This document shows, piece by piece, positions 17,086 through 25,812 of a stretch of 64,000 nt of DNA. The position numbers were made by a program, and so were the translations under genes. The notes below the pieces were generated by a model. It saw only the letters and a list, made by a program, of their open reading frames with translations. It had not been told where the DNA came from and searched no databases. Source of the DNA: Amycolatopsis pretoriensis (GTDB taxonomy: Bacteria; Actinomycetota; Actinomycetes; Mycobacteriales; Pseudonocardiaceae). Positions within the stretch are counted from its first letter, which is position 1, and every line of letters begins with the position of its first letter. Where the stretch lies: positions 682,001 to 746,000 of the forward strand of contig NZ_FNUJ01000004.1 of the NCBI RefSeq assembly GCF_900107925.1. The letters are read 5' to 3'.

Positions 17086-17979
17086 ATGGTCGCGCCTGAG
17101 AAGCCCCAGTCCGCCCCGAAGACAGCCCAGTTCGCCGTGGGTGTCCGCGGCTACAACCAGCGTCAGGTCGACGAACGCCTCGCCGAGCTGAACAAGGACC
17201 TGCGCGAGACGTCCCGCAGCCGCGACGAAGCCGTCGCGACGTCGTCGGACCTCTCGAAGGCCCTCGCGTACGCGCAGAAGGAGCTGGCCGAGACGAAGGC
17301 CGCGCTGGCCCGGATGAGCTCGAGCCCGTCCGGCGCGGGCGCGATGGCCGAGCGCGTCCGGATGATGATGCAGCTGGCGGAGGAGGAGATCGCGGACCTG
17401 CGCGCGGCGGCGGAGGCGGACGCGGCGTCGACCCGCGACCAGGCCGACAAGTACGCGCACGAGACCCGCCGCACGGCCGACAAGCTGGCGAAGGACGCGG
17501 AGGAAGAGCGCGCGCGCCTGCGGTCGGAGGCGAAGGGCGAGATCGAGAAGCTGAACGCGGCGGCGGGCGCGAAGAGGGTCGAGCAGGCGGCGGCGGCCGA
17601 GCGGGCCCGCAAGGAAGCGGACGCGGCGGCCGAGGCCAAGGCGGCGGAGGCGCGGGCCGAGGCGGACCGGGTGGCTGCGGAGGAGCTGGCGGCGCGGAAG
17701 AAGAAGTTCGACGAGGAGAACGCGCGGCAGAAGCAGGAGACGGAAGCGGCGCTGACGTCGGCTCGGTCCCAGCAGGCCGACGCCGATCGGAACCGGAAGC
17801 TGGCGCTGGACCTGCGGACGAAGGTCGCGGAGCGGATCGCGGCGACGGATGTCGCGGTGCAGGAAGCCATGCGGTTGCTGGCTCCGGAGCCTGCTGCGAC
17901 GGAGAACGGGGAGCGGAAGCCGGCTCCCGCTCCTGCGCCGAAGGCCGCGCCCGCGCCTGCCGCACCGGCGAAGGCCTGA
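17086..17979 (+). CDS. DivIVA-like coiled-coil protein
   Basis: A 297-residue, Ala/Glu/Lys/Arg-rich protein. Residues about 15-33 (FAVGVRGYNQRQVDERLAE) resemble the N-terminal domain of DivIVA/Wag31 proteins, in which a conserved RGY-x(4)-VD motif helps bind curved membrane. The rest, to about 260, is predicted coiled coil, followed by a Pro/Ala-rich tail. A role in polar growth, septum placement or the cytoskeleton is plausible. It is probably not the main Wag31, which lies in the dcw cluster. A strong hairpin terminator follows. Confidence 0.75.
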   Translation: MVAPEKPQSAPKTAQFAVGVRGYNQRQVDERLAELNKDLRETSRSRDEAVATSSDLSKALAYAQKELAETKAALARMSSSPSGAGAMAERVRMMMQLAEEEIADLRAAAEADAASTRDQADKYAHETRRTADKLAKDAEEERARLRSEAKGEIEKLNAAAGAKRVEQAAAAERARKEADAAAEAKAAEARAEADRVAAEELAARKKKFDEENARQKQETEAALTSARSQQADADRNRKLALDLRTKVAERIAATDVAVQEAMRLLAPEPAATENGERKPAPAPAPKAAPAPAAPAKA

Positions 17980-17996
17980 CGGCTCGCCCCAGAACG

Positions 17997-18028
17997 CCGG
18001 CTCCCCTCGGATCGTCGAGGGGAGCCGG
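17997..18028 (+). terminator. Hairpin terminator after DivIVA-like gene
   Basis: Two perfect 13-base arms (CCGGCTCCCCTCG and its complement) with a 6-base loop start 18 bases after the stop codon. No U-tract follows, as is common in actinobacteria. Confidence 0.75.
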
Positions 18029-18263
18029 GCCAATTTCGAGCCAAGGGTTCCCGAGCCCGCCCGGCTCGCGGAGGCGATCCTCGGCCATGCGCACCACCCG
18101 GCAATCAAGCACCGACTCGGCCGTCACGGCGCCTGAAGACCGTCGCGCGGAAGCTGACCACCGGTGGCCGCACCGGGCTCGTCTTCAACGACACTCGCGA
18201 CCGCGTCGGCGCCTTCCTCGTCCAGGCCGGCGGGTGGACCCTCGACGCCGACCAGAACGCCAA
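18029..18263 (+). other. Non-coding gap with a possible gene remnant
   Basis: No intact gene is seen. One frame from about 18135 reads KTVARKLTTGGRTGLVFND, then DRVGAFLVQAGGWTLDA, before running into the inverted repeat. This looks like the C-terminal end of a protein, perhaps a SAM-dependent methyltransferase, with no start or upstream body. The resemblance is weak and could be chance. Confidence 0.2.
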
Positions 18264-18318
18264 TGTCTTGAATGACTCATTCAGGACCTCCCAAGACCTG
18301 AATGAGTCATTCAAGACA
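18264..18318. repeat. Inverted repeat with 22-bp perfect arms
   Basis: The left arm 18264-18285 and right arm 18297-18318 are exact reverse complements, each containing TGAATGA-CTCATTCA-type sequence, with an 11-base spacer. Each arm itself contains the near-palindrome TGAATGAGTCATTCA. There is no gene on the left to terminate within 280 bases. It may be a dispersed hairpin element. Confidence 0.8.
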
Positions 18319-18473
18319 CTCGGGCTTCGCTCCGGCGGCGCTCCGGTCGAGCGGCCGCGGGCATCCCGGGCCAATCGTGTAAATCCCCCGGCCGGGGAGG
18401 TGGCCGAAGCTCGTGGGTGGCTGGCAGTCTGCATGACAGCCGCTTGATCACCCCGCGAGAACGGACCCGCCGC

Positions 18474-19124
18474 ATGCTCCTCGAGACCGAACGGGCCGCC
18501 GTGTGCGCCTACGCGCGGCGGATGGTCGGGGACGGCCTCGTCGTCGGGACCTCCGGGAACGTCTCCGTGCGGGCCGGGGACCTCGTCGCCGTCACGCCGA
18601 CCGGCGTCCCCTACTCCAGCATGAACCCGGCCGATGTCCCCGTCGTCGACCTCGGCGGCCAGGTCGTCGACGGCTCGCTCAAGCCGACCAGCGAACTGCC
18701 GATGCACCTGTCCGTGTACTGGGACGTGCGCGATCCCGACAGCGAGCCCGTCACCGCTGTCGTGCACACGCACTCGCCGCACGCCACCGCCGTCTCCACC
18801 CTCGTGCGCGAGGTTCCGCCCATCCACTACATCCTCGCGACGATCGGCCCTTCGGTGCGCGTCGCGCGCTACGCCACGTACGGCACGCCCGAGCTGGCCG
18901 CCGCCGTGCTGGACGCGCTCGACGGACGCCGTGGCTGCCTGATGGCCAACCACGGCACCCTCACCTACGGCGACGGCCTCGAGGCCGCCTACCACCGGGC
19001 CCAGCAGCTCGAATGGGCCTGCCGCGTCTGGCTGCTCGCCCAGGGCGCCGGCCGGCCCGCCCTGCTGCCGCCGCCCGAGGTGGCGAGGGTCGTCGACCGG
19101 CTGCGGGGCTACGGCCAGAACTAG
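18474..19124 (+). CDS. Class II aldolase/adducin-family protein
   Basis: A 216-residue class II aldolase like L-fuculose-phosphate aldolase (FucA). It has the GTSGNVSVR phosphate-binding loop, zinc ligands His-x-His in VVHTHSPHA and His in ANHGTLTYG, and the candidate general acid Glu in TSELPMH. It should cleave a phosphorylated sugar to an aldehyde and dihydroxyacetone phosphate. ATG 18474 matches the usual family N-terminus (MLLETERAAV); an in-frame GTG exists at 18417. The 3' end overlaps the convergent HD gene by 4 bases. Confidence 0.85.
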   Translation: MLLETERAAVCAYARRMVGDGLVVGTSGNVSVRAGDLVAVTPTGVPYSSMNPADVPVVDLGGQVVDGSLKPTSELPMHLSVYWDVRDPDSEPVTAVVHTHSPHATAVSTLVREVPPIHYILATIGPSVRVARYATYGTPELAAAVLDALDGRRGCLMANHGTLTYGDGLEAAYHRAQQLEWACRVWLLAQGAGRPALLPPPEVARVVDRLRGYGQN

Positions 19125-19792
19125 GACGCCAGCGCGTCGACGGCGTGGACCGCGTCCAGCAGCTCCGCGACCGTCGGGTCGTCGACCGCCTCCTTGATGC
19201 ACTGCCACAGCTGGAGGTTCGCCGTCGCCCAGCGGGAGTACGTCGCCGCCGCCTCGGGGTTGTAGAAGTAGTACCCCTCGTCGTGGACGTCGCACTGCTC
19301 GCCGACGATCTTGTCCGCCAGCTCGCGCAGGCTCAGCCCGTTCTCGCGCAGGTACCGGTGCGCGAGCACCACCGGCGTCACCGGCAGCGCCTTGAACAAC
19401 GTGTCCGCGTCGCTCAACGCCTGTGCTTCCAGCGAAATGTCACGGCCGCGCGTGGCCATTTCGGCTTCGTCGATGATCTCGTCGATCCACCGCGCGACCC
19501 GAGGAGGAACCTCGCACTCCTCGAGGATCTCCAGCCGCAGGCTCCGGCCCGCCGCCGCGGGCGAGTTGCGGAGCACGAGGTAGTTGACGTCGTGCACCAG
19601 TGCCGCCACCTCGACGACCGCGCGGTCGGCCCCGTTGTGCTGGGCGAAGCCGGCCGCCTTGGCGCGGACGAAACTCACGTGGTGCCAGCCGTGGAACGGC
19701 AGCCGTTCGGCATAACGGCGGCAAAGCCGGTGAACCCGGTTCGCGACGGCGTCGACGATGACATGGTCGATCGTGCTTTCCTGCGTGCGCAT
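19121..19792 (-). CDS. HD-domain phosphohydrolase
   Basis: A 223-residue HD-superfamily protein. The metal site is formed by His in FHGWHHVSF, the His-Asp pair in ALVHDVNYL, and Asp in LSDADTL. Such enzymes hydrolyse nucleotides or other phosphoesters; the substrate is unknown. ATG 19792 begins MRTQESTIDHVI. It is monocistronic and convergent with the aldolase gene. Confidence 0.8.
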   Translation of the reverse strand: MRTQESTIDHVIVDAVANRVHRLCRRYAERLPFHGWHHVSFVRAKAAGFAQHNGADRAVVEVAALVHDVNYLVLRNSPAAAGRSLRLEILEECEVPPRVARWIDEIIDEAEMATRGRDISLEAQALSDADTLFKALPVTPVVLAHRYLRENGLSLRELADKIVGEQCDVHDEGYYFYNPEAAATYSRWATANLQLWQCIKEAVDDPTVAELLDAVHAVDALAS

Positions 19793-19865
19793 ACACCTCT
19801 CCGATCCCGGCCGTGGTGTTCAGACGGGTGGAGTAATGGTAAGCGCCCTTGACGCCGGTGTGTAG

Positions 19866-20504
19866 CTAGATGCGGTCGGCCAATTCCCCCAATCGGACCT
19901 CTACCGGAACGTGACGATGGCCGATTCCCGTGGCGGGATCGAAAGAAATGCTGAAGCTGCTCACCGGCCGTGATTTCACGAGGAACGTCATGGTGCCGTC
20001 GGCCGCTTCGGGGATGCGGTGGAATTCGTCGGCCAGCATGGTGATGCACGCGCCGGCCTGGCACAACATGCTGCGCCGCCGCCGCGCGGACGTGATCAGC
20101 CCGGTGCCGGCGTCGACCGTCGTCTCGTATCTCTCGTGCAGGTAGTCACCACGGAGAATGGTGGTGCAGAAGTGGTACCTGTGGTTGTGCACGGAATCCG
20201 CGTACCCTTCCCGCCAGTCCGCCTGCGCCTTGTATTCGTGCAGCCAGAAGGAAAACGGGTCGGACGGCGAATCGAGCAGGCACCAGGCGAAGTGGGTGGT
20301 CGTTTCGCGGGACGAGCGCAGCACCTTCGCGGCCTGCGTGGACGACAGCGCGCGCAGTTGCGTACGCAGTTCGTCCCGCAGGCCCGGCTGAGCGGCCCAC
20401 GGCCGGAACCACTCGTCGACGGCGCGCCAGCCGGCGGCCAGGGGGAACTCGGCCGCGCGTAGCCGCGTGGCCAGTTCGGAAAGGGGGGACAGGCGGGTGA
20501 GCAA
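19866..20504 (-). CDS. Cupin-like protein of unknown function
   Basis: A 212-residue protein. The middle reads SVHNHRYHFCTTILRGDYLHERYE, and later LADEFHRIPEA; this His-x-His, Glu/His and Gly spacing resembles a metal-binding cupin (cysteine-dioxygenase-like) barrel. The TTG at 20504 is chosen because AGGGAG lies 6 bases upstream and it begins right after the stop of the membrane gene upstream (20507). A longer in-frame extension to 20801 overlaps that gene and is spurious. The two genes form a tight pair. Confidence 0.6.
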   Translation of the reverse strand: MLTRLSPLSELATRLRAAEFPLAAGWRAVDEWFRPWAAQPGLRDELRTQLRALSSTQAAKVLRSSRETTTHFAWCLLDSPSDPFSFWLHEYKAQADWREGYADSVHNHRYHFCTTILRGDYLHERYETTVDAGTGLITSARRRRSMLCQAGACITMLADEFHRIPEAADGTMTFLVKSRPVSSFSISFDPATGIGHRHVPVEVRLGELADRI

Positions 20505-20506
20505 GG

Positions 20507-21520
20507 TCAGCTCCCTAGCTCGGCGACTTCGGAGAACTCCGTGCGGAAAGCGTGGAACTTGCCTTCCAGCTCGCGGAACTGCTCCTCGGACAGGGGGGAT
20601 CCGGTGATCTTTTCGAACAGCGCCAGGAAATCCGTCCGCGTCGTCGCGGACGTGATGCGGAAGTGGCGGCCGGTCCGGGACTGCGAGACGCGCACGAACT
20701 CGGCGCGCTCCATGTTGTAGAGGAAGGAACCCTCGGTGAACCGCAAGGACCGCGGGTACAGCTTCGTGGCGCCGCGGACGTCGCTGTAGAGCGACACCCA
20801 CACGCTGTCGTCGAACAGTTCGAGCCGGTCCAGCGGCGGGTCGGCGACCACGGTGATGTCGACCTGCGCGCAGCGGCTGCGCGCCAGGAAGAGGCCGACG
20901 AGCCCGATCCGGATCTCTTCGTCGAGCCGGGTCTGGATCTGTTCGGAGTCGACGTCGCCCGCCTCGCGGCGCAGCAGGTAGCGGGCGCGCCCGCTGATCG
21001 AGCTGGCGTCACGCGGGTCGGCGATGACGGCCCGGAGTTCGCGTTCGGTGCGGGAAAGCAACAGGCGGGCGGCCGCGTGCCGCCCGGAGAAGCCGCGGAA
21101 GAAGTACTGCCGGGTCGCGTTGAGGTCGGCCATCAGCAACCGGTTGAAGCCGGGGTCGGGGTCCGTGGTCGCCTCGAACACGTCGGTGGGGAAGAACTCC
21201 TTGTTCAGCGCGCGGTATTCGGAGCTCAGGTCCTCCAGCGCGCGCCGGCTTTCCTCGATCACCGGGGTCACCAGCGCCTTTTGCGAAGCGCTGGCGGTGA
21301 TCAGCGTGGTGCCGAACCCCACGATCGCGGAGATCAGGGTGCCGGTGCCCAGCGACGTCACCAGGTTCTTCCCGGTGCCGGGGTCCATCAGGCCGGCGAG
21401 CCACAGGCTGAGGCCGGCGACGACGACGAGCACCGTGAGGAGCAAGCTCGTCCTGGTCCAGAAGATCTCCTGCAGTGGGGTACGGCGGCGGGATCCGCCA
21501 TCCGCGGCCACTTGCTTCAC
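20507..21520 (-). CDS. Two-helix membrane protein with large soluble domain, unknown
   Basis: A 337-residue protein with two hydrophobic segments at about 25-45 and 52-75 and a soluble part of about 260 residues. The region QYFFRGFSGRHAAARLLLSR and the Asp/Arg-rich segments after it recall predicted membrane-bound effector or sensor proteins, but I cannot assign a family. It is followed immediately by the cupin-like gene (2-base gap). A 12-base inverted repeat lies just upstream of the start. Confidence 0.65.
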   Translation of the reverse strand: MKQVAADGGSRRRTPLQEIFWTRTSLLLTVLVVVAGLSLWLAGLMDPGTGKNLVTSLGTGTLISAIVGFGTTLITASASQKALVTPVIEESRRALEDLSSEYRALNKEFFPTDVFEATTDPDPGFNRLLMADLNATRQYFFRGFSGRHAAARLLLSRTERELRAVIADPRDASSISGRARYLLRREAGDVDSEQIQTRLDEEIRIGLVGLFLARSRCAQVDITVVADPPLDRLELFDDSVWVSLYSDVRGATKLYPRSLRFTEGSFLYNMERAEFVRVSQSRTGRHFRITSATTRTDFLALFEKITGSPLSEEQFRELEGKFHAFRTEFSEVAELGS

Positions 21521-21546
21521 CTCCCTCGAACCACCCGAACGGACGA

Positions 21547-21590
21547 ACGCGTAAAGTGTCTGTTCGAGCGCGCGGAGTCACTTTACGCGT
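21547..21590. promoter_or_regulatory. Inverted repeat upstream of membrane/cupin-like gene pair
   Basis: Perfect 12-base arms (ACGCGTAAAGTG at 21547-21558 and its complement at 21579-21590) with a 20-base spacer lie 27 bases upstream of the start at 21520. Arm centres are 32 bases apart, about three helical turns. It may be an operator or a regulatory hairpin in the leader. Confidence 0.5.
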
Positions 21591-21703
21591 CCTGCGGGGG
21601 GCGCGAAATAAGAAGTTCGGGGGACAAGGCTGACGGACGGACGTCACTCTCGGCAATAATTAACCAGGTTGACGAGGTTTTCGTAAATCACGGAAAACCG
21701 GCC

Positions 21704-22285
21704 TCAGAGCGTGGCCGGGAGCCCCTTTTCGTACCAGCCCGGGCCGGGTTCGGCGCGCATCAGGAAATCCACGACGACCGCCGCGGGGGCCGGGTGGATC
21801 TCCGGGTGATCGCGTTCGCCGCGCGCGGGGTCCACCGGCCAGGCCAGTTTTTCCTCGTCGAGCGAAAACTCCCCGCGCGCGCCTGTTCGATTGCCGCGCG
21901 CGTCGAGCCGCACCCACTTGCCGCGCAGGTGCACGCCGTTCAGCCCGTGCAGCGCGGACAGCTCCTGGTAGCAGAACCCGGCCGGAATCCCTTGTGCGCG
22001 CAGCAAAGCGGCGAGCAGGTGGGCTTTGGCGTGGCAGATCCCGACGCGCTCGCGAAGGACGTCCGACGCTCGCCACGTGACCCGCAGGTCGCCCGCGTCG
22101 ATCACGTGGTCGACTTCGTCCCGGACGAACCGGAAGGCGGCCTCGGCGCGGGCGACGGGATCGTCCCCGGCTGCCCGGAAGCGGTCGGCCTGGGCGCGGA
22201 TCGACGGGTGCTCGTGATCGACAACGGCGTCCGAGACGAGGTAGTCGCTCAGCCGAACGGAGGTGGGCGACGGAACGGGACTCAT
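21704..22285 (-). CDS. Transglutaminase-like cysteine protease-fold protein
   Basis: A 193-residue transglutaminase-core protein. The catalytic triad is suggested by Cys in GICHAKAHLLAALLRAQGIP, His in LNGVHLRGKWVRLD and Asp in DARGN. No signal peptide, so cytoplasmic. Such stand-alone domains may hydrolyse or transfer amide bonds; substrate unknown. It lies 73 bases after the histidine-phosphatase-operon end, on the same strand. Confidence 0.85.
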   Translation of the reverse strand: MSPVPSPTSVRLSDYLVSDAVVDHEHPSIRAQADRFRAAGDDPVARAEAAFRFVRDEVDHVIDAGDLRVTWRASDVLRERVGICHAKAHLLAALLRAQGIPAGFCYQELSALHGLNGVHLRGKWVRLDARGNRTGARGEFSLDEEKLAWPVDPARGERDHPEIHPAPAAVVVDFLMRAEPGPGWYEKGLPATL

Positions 22286-22358
22286 CCGGCCATCCTGACA
22301 GGTGCGGCCATTCGGGCGAGCCTCCTTTTCCGGGGTGGCAACGCTCCGCGTTCATCGG

Positions 22359-22964
22359 TTACGGAAGGTAAAACTCCGGCGGAAAGCCCGTCCAGCGCAG
22401 ATCGGCGGTCAGGTGACCGACGTCGTTGTACGTCAGCAGGGCGGCGGGCCGTCCCGGCGAGTACCGGATCACGGTGAGCGCGGCGTTGGCGTGGTTGAGC
22501 GCGAGCCACCGCCAAGGCGGCGCGTCCTGCGAGGCGCGCACGAGCCAGCCGGCGAGGAAGTTGTGCGTGATGAGCACTTCGTACCGCGTCTCGGCACCCG
22601 GCACGGGCCCGGCGAACCGCCGCTCGGCCTCGGCGGCGAGCTCTTCGTCGGCGGGCGGCAGCCGGCGGGCGAAGGCGTGCAGGAGGTCACCGGAGGTTTC
22701 GGGGAGCTCCTCGCGCATCGGCGTGTAGGGGACGAAGTCGCCGGCCGCTTCGTCGACGTAGACGGGAACACCGGGCAGCTGGGTGGCGATGAGCGCGGCG
22801 GTCTGGCTCGCGCGCGGGAGAGGGCCGTGGTGGACGGCGTTGACGGGGACCTCCCGCAGCCGCCGGCCGAGCAGAAGCGCTTGCCGGCGCCCGGCTTCCG
22901 TGAGATCACCGGTGGGCCCGGCTTCGCCGTGTCGGGTGAGGAAGAGGTAGCGCGTCGCGAGCAT
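22359..22964 (-). CDS. Histidine phosphatase-superfamily protein
   Basis: A 201-residue phosphoglycerate-mutase-like phosphatase. The phospho-accepting His is in LTRHGEA near residue 12, the second His in LITHNFLAG near 148, and Arg in LPRASQTA. Substrate unknown. Its ATG overlaps the stop of the preceding gene (TGATG), showing translational coupling to the 120-residue protein and so to the MBOAT operon. Confidence 0.88.
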   Translation of the reverse strand: MLATRYLFLTRHGEAGPTGDLTEAGRRQALLLGRRLREVPVNAVHHGPLPRASQTAALIATQLPGVPVYVDEAAGDFVPYTPMREELPETSGDLLHAFARRLPPADEELAAEAERRFAGPVPGAETRYEVLITHNFLAGWLVRASQDAPPWRWLALNHANAALTVIRYSPGRPAALLTYNDVGHLTADLRWTGFPPEFYLP

Positions 22965-23326
22965 CAGCCGACGGGGACGAGTGCACCCTGGGGGCCTTGG
23001 CTGGGCGCGAACTGGGTCTGCAGCCGGATCGGCGCGGGGTGCGGCGGGAGGACGGTCGAGGCGAACGGGGTGATCGTGTAGTCGCGGCCGCTGTTGGTCT
23101 GGAGGTGGACGCTGACGTGGACGTTCCGATCGGCGGGGATCTCGAAGGTGACGGCGCCCCAGGAGACGATGTACTGGCGGCCGTCGACGCTGGCGATGGG
23201 CGCGTAGGCGCGGACGGTGTGGCCGAGGTGGGGGATGTCGATCGTGAGGAGGCGGCGGGGCCCGGTGTGGTGGTCGACATACGGGATCACGCCGGGCACC
23301 CTGGCCAGGTCGGTCGGCTCGGTCAT
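22964..23326 (-). CDS. Unknown 120-residue protein in MBOAT operon
   Basis: I do not recognise this family. The protein begins MTEPTDLARVPGV and is rich in beta-type segments (RLLTIDIP, QYIVSWGAVTFEIP, VHVSVHLQT), with no signal peptide or membrane segment. It starts 14 bases after the MBOAT acyltransferase stop and its own stop overlaps the phosphatase start. It may bind a substrate or partner of the acyltransferase. Confidence 0.7.
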   Translation of the reverse strand: MTEPTDLARVPGVIPYVDHHTGPRRLLTIDIPHLGHTVRAYAPIASVDGRQYIVSWGAVTFEIPADRNVHVSVHLQTNSGRDYTITPFASTVLPPHPAPIRLQTQFAPSQGPQGALVPVG

Positions 23327-23340
23327 CCTTCGGGCTCCAC

Positions 23341-24774
23341 TCAGAACTGGTAGTACAAGAACGGGCTGAACGTCCCCGTCGCGATCAGGATCGCCGCGTA
23401 CACCAGCCCCACCGTCATCACGCCGATGCGCAACGCCGTGGCCGGCTTGCTCCGGGACGACTCCAGCAACGGCCCCGTCACCGGGTGGGCCGGCAACAAG
23501 AAAACCGCCAGCGCCGCCAGCAGCAGCACCAGCCGCTGGTTCGTGAACGCCTCTGCCACGCCCGCGCCCAGCCCGTCGAAGTCCGGGATCAGCATGTGGC
23601 CGATCATCGACAGTGCGTGGCCCAGGTCCGCCGACCTGAAGAACACCCAGCCGAACACCACCAGCAGCATCGTCAGCGCCCGGCGGCCCAGACGTGACCA
23701 GCGGGATGACGGGTTCAGATCGAAACCGAACCGGCGCTCGATCACCAGCAGCGCCCCGTGGTAGCAGCCCCACACCAGGAACGTCCACTGCGCGCCGTGC
23801 CAGAAACCCGTCAGCAGGAACACGATGCACAGGTTGCGGTACGTGTGCGCTGCGCCGTTTCGGTTGCCGCCCAACGGGATGTACACGTAGTCGCGGAACC
23901 AGCGGCTGAGACTCATGTGCCAGCGGCGCCAGAACTCCGTGATCGTCACCGACGAGTACGGCCGCGCGAAGTTCTCCGGCAGCCTGAACCCCAGCATGCG
24001 GCCCAAGCCGATCGCCATGTCCGAGTAGCCCGAGAAGTCGAAGAACAGCTGGAGCGTGTAACCGATCGCGCCGAGCCACGCCGTCGCGAACGTCATCTCG
24101 TCCGGCGGGACCTTGAAGCACGCCTCCACCAGCGGGCTCAGCGAGTCCGCGATGATCGTCTTCTTGCACAGCCCCAGCGCGAACCGCGGGAAGCCCGCCG
24201 CGATGTCGTCCAGGCGGTGGGAACGCAGCTGCGGGAGCTGGTCGGCGATCTCGCGGTACCGGACGATCGGGCCCGCCACCAGCTGCGGGAACATCGCGAT
24301 GTACGCCGCGAACGCCACCGGGTTGCGCAGCGCCTGGCGCTCGCCGCGGTAGATGTCGACCACGTACGAAATGTGGTGGAACGTGTAGAACGAGATGCCG
24401 ATCGGCACCACCAGGCTCGCCACCGGCACGCTGCCGCCGAACCAGTGCGCGACCGCCGCGATCTGCTGCGTCGCGAACCCCGCGTACTTCCAGATCAGCA
24501 GGACCGCGACGTCCAGCGACACCACCGCGATGAGGATGCGGCGCCGCCGGACGCCGTGCACGTCGAACGGGTTCGGGGCCAGCAGCGGGCCGGCCAGGAA
24601 GTTGACGACCATGCAGCCCAGCAGCAGGAACACGAACGGCCCCGCGCCGATCGTGTAGAACAGCAGGCTGCCGACCGCCACGATGCCGTTTCGCCAGCTC
24701 CGCGGGCACACCAGCACGGCGACGAGCACCGCCGGCATGAAGTACCACAGGAACAGTGGCGATACGAACGACAT
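23341..24774 (-). CDS. MBOAT-family O-acyltransferase (AlgI/DltB-like)
   Basis: A 477-residue integral membrane acyltransferase with about 11 hydrophobic segments. Signature segments include FFDFSGYSDMAIGLGRMLG, EFWRRWHMSLSRWFRDYVYIPLGG and the catalytic His in LTGFWHGAQWTF; the C-terminus FLYYQF is typical of the AlgI branch. It transfers acyl groups, often acetyl, to a cell-surface sugar or polymer across the membrane. It heads an operon with an unknown protein and a histidine phosphatase. An AlgJ/SGNH partner is not seen here. Confidence 0.92.
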   Translation of the reverse strand: MSFVSPLFLWYFMPAVLVAVLVCPRSWRNGIVAVGSLLFYTIGAGPFVFLLLGCMVVNFLAGPLLAPNPFDVHGVRRRRILIAVVSLDVAVLLIWKYAGFATQQIAAVAHWFGGSVPVASLVVPIGISFYTFHHISYVVDIYRGERQALRNPVAFAAYIAMFPQLVAGPIVRYREIADQLPQLRSHRLDDIAAGFPRFALGLCKKTIIADSLSPLVEACFKVPPDEMTFATAWLGAIGYTLQLFFDFSGYSDMAIGLGRMLGFRLPENFARPYSSVTITEFWRRWHMSLSRWFRDYVYIPLGGNRNGAAHTYRNLCIVFLLTGFWHGAQWTFLVWGCYHGALLVIERRFGFDLNPSSRWSRLGRRALTMLLVVFGWVFFRSADLGHALSMIGHMLIPDFDGLGAGVAEAFTNQRLVLLLAALAVFLLPAHPVTGPLLESSRSKPATALRIGVMTVGLVYAAILIATGTFSPFLYYQF

Positions 24775-24827
24775 CGGGTCCCCTCGGCTTTATCCGATGG
24801 TGACCTTAACCCGACCGGGTGGTGCCG

Positions 24828-25784
24828 TCAGACCCGACCGGCGACACGGCGGCGGCGCGCCACCTCCGCGAGCAGCACACCGGCCGCCACGGACGCGTTC
24901 AGCGACTCCACACCCGCCGCCATCGGGATCGACACGGTCGCGTCGCACGTCTCACGGACCAGGCGCGACAGCCCGCGGCCCTCCGAACCGAGCACGATGA
25001 CCAGCGGGTCCGCCGCCAGCTCGAGCTCGTCGATGTCCACCGAACCGTCGGCGTCCAGGCCGACCAGCATCAGGCCTTCGTTCGCCCACGCCTTGAGCTG
25101 GCGGGTGAGGTTGGTCGCGACCGCGATCGGCAGCTTCGCCGCGGTGCCCGCGCTCGTCCGCCACGCCACCGCGGTCATGCCCGCGCTGCGCCGCTCCGGC
25201 AGCAGCACGCCGTGGGCGCCGAACGCGGCCGCCGAGCGGATCACCGCGCCCAGGTTGCGCGGGTCGGTGACGCCGTCCAGCGCCACGAACAGGGGCACCT
25301 CGCCCGAGTTGCGGGCCGCCGCCATCAGCTCGTCCGGGTGGGCGTACTCGAACGGCGGGACCTGCAGGCCCAGGCCCTGGTGCACGGCCCGGTTCGTCTT
25401 GCGGTCCAGCTCCTCGCGCGGGATCTCCAGGATCGAGATGCCCTTGTCGCCGGCCAGCCGGACGGCGTCGTTCACGCGGTCGTCGATCTCGATGTTCAGC
25501 GCGACGTACAGCGCGGTCGCGGGGACGCCCGCGCGCAGCGCCTCGACCACCGGGTTGCGCCCGGCGATCAGCTCCGGCTTGTCGGCCTTCTTCTGCCGCG
25601 CCGCGTCGCGCTTCGTCTGGGCGTTCGCCTGGCGGTAGGCCTTGTGCCCGGGGCGGTCCTCCGCCTTCGGGGTCGGCCCCTTGCCTTCGAGGGCCTTGCG
25701 GCGCTGACCGCCCGAGCCGACGACGGCACCCTTCTTGGTGCCCGTCTTGCGGATCGCGCCCTGGCGCCGCGAATTGCCTGCCAT
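24828..25784 (-). CDS. rlmB: 23S rRNA (guanosine-2'-O-)-methyltransferase RlmB
   Basis: A 318-residue SPOUT (TrmH-family) methyltransferase. The first 70 residues are very basic (KTGTKKGAVVG). The substrate-binding domain (GRNPVVEAL) precedes the knot with motif 1 (DGVTDPRNLGAVIRSA), motif 2 (VIVLGSEGRGLS) and motif 3 (SIPMAAGVESLNASVAAGV). Expected to methylate a guanosine of the ribosomal peptidyl-transferase region. ATG 25784 gives the usual start MAGNSRRQG. Last gene of the cysS operon, 28 bases after cysS. Confidence 0.93.
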   Translation of the reverse strand: MAGNSRRQGAIRKTGTKKGAVVGSGGQRRKALEGKGPTPKAEDRPGHKAYRQANAQTKRDAARQKKADKPELIAGRNPVVEALRAGVPATALYVALNIEIDDRVNDAVRLAGDKGISILEIPREELDRKTNRAVHQGLGLQVPPFEYAHPDELMAAARNSGEVPLFVALDGVTDPRNLGAVIRSAAAFGAHGVLLPERRSAGMTAVAWRTSAGTAAKLPIAVATNLTRQLKAWANEGLMLVGLDADGSVDIDELELAADPLVIVLGSEGRGLSRLVRETCDATVSIPMAAGVESLNASVAAGVLLAEVARRRRVAGRV

Positions 25785-25812
25785 GGTGAAAGTTTCCTTG
25801 CTAGTAACGGGA

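Noticed and set aside
18264..18318. CRISPR-like repeat
   Set aside because: Only one inverted pair, with no spacer array and no cas genes nearby.
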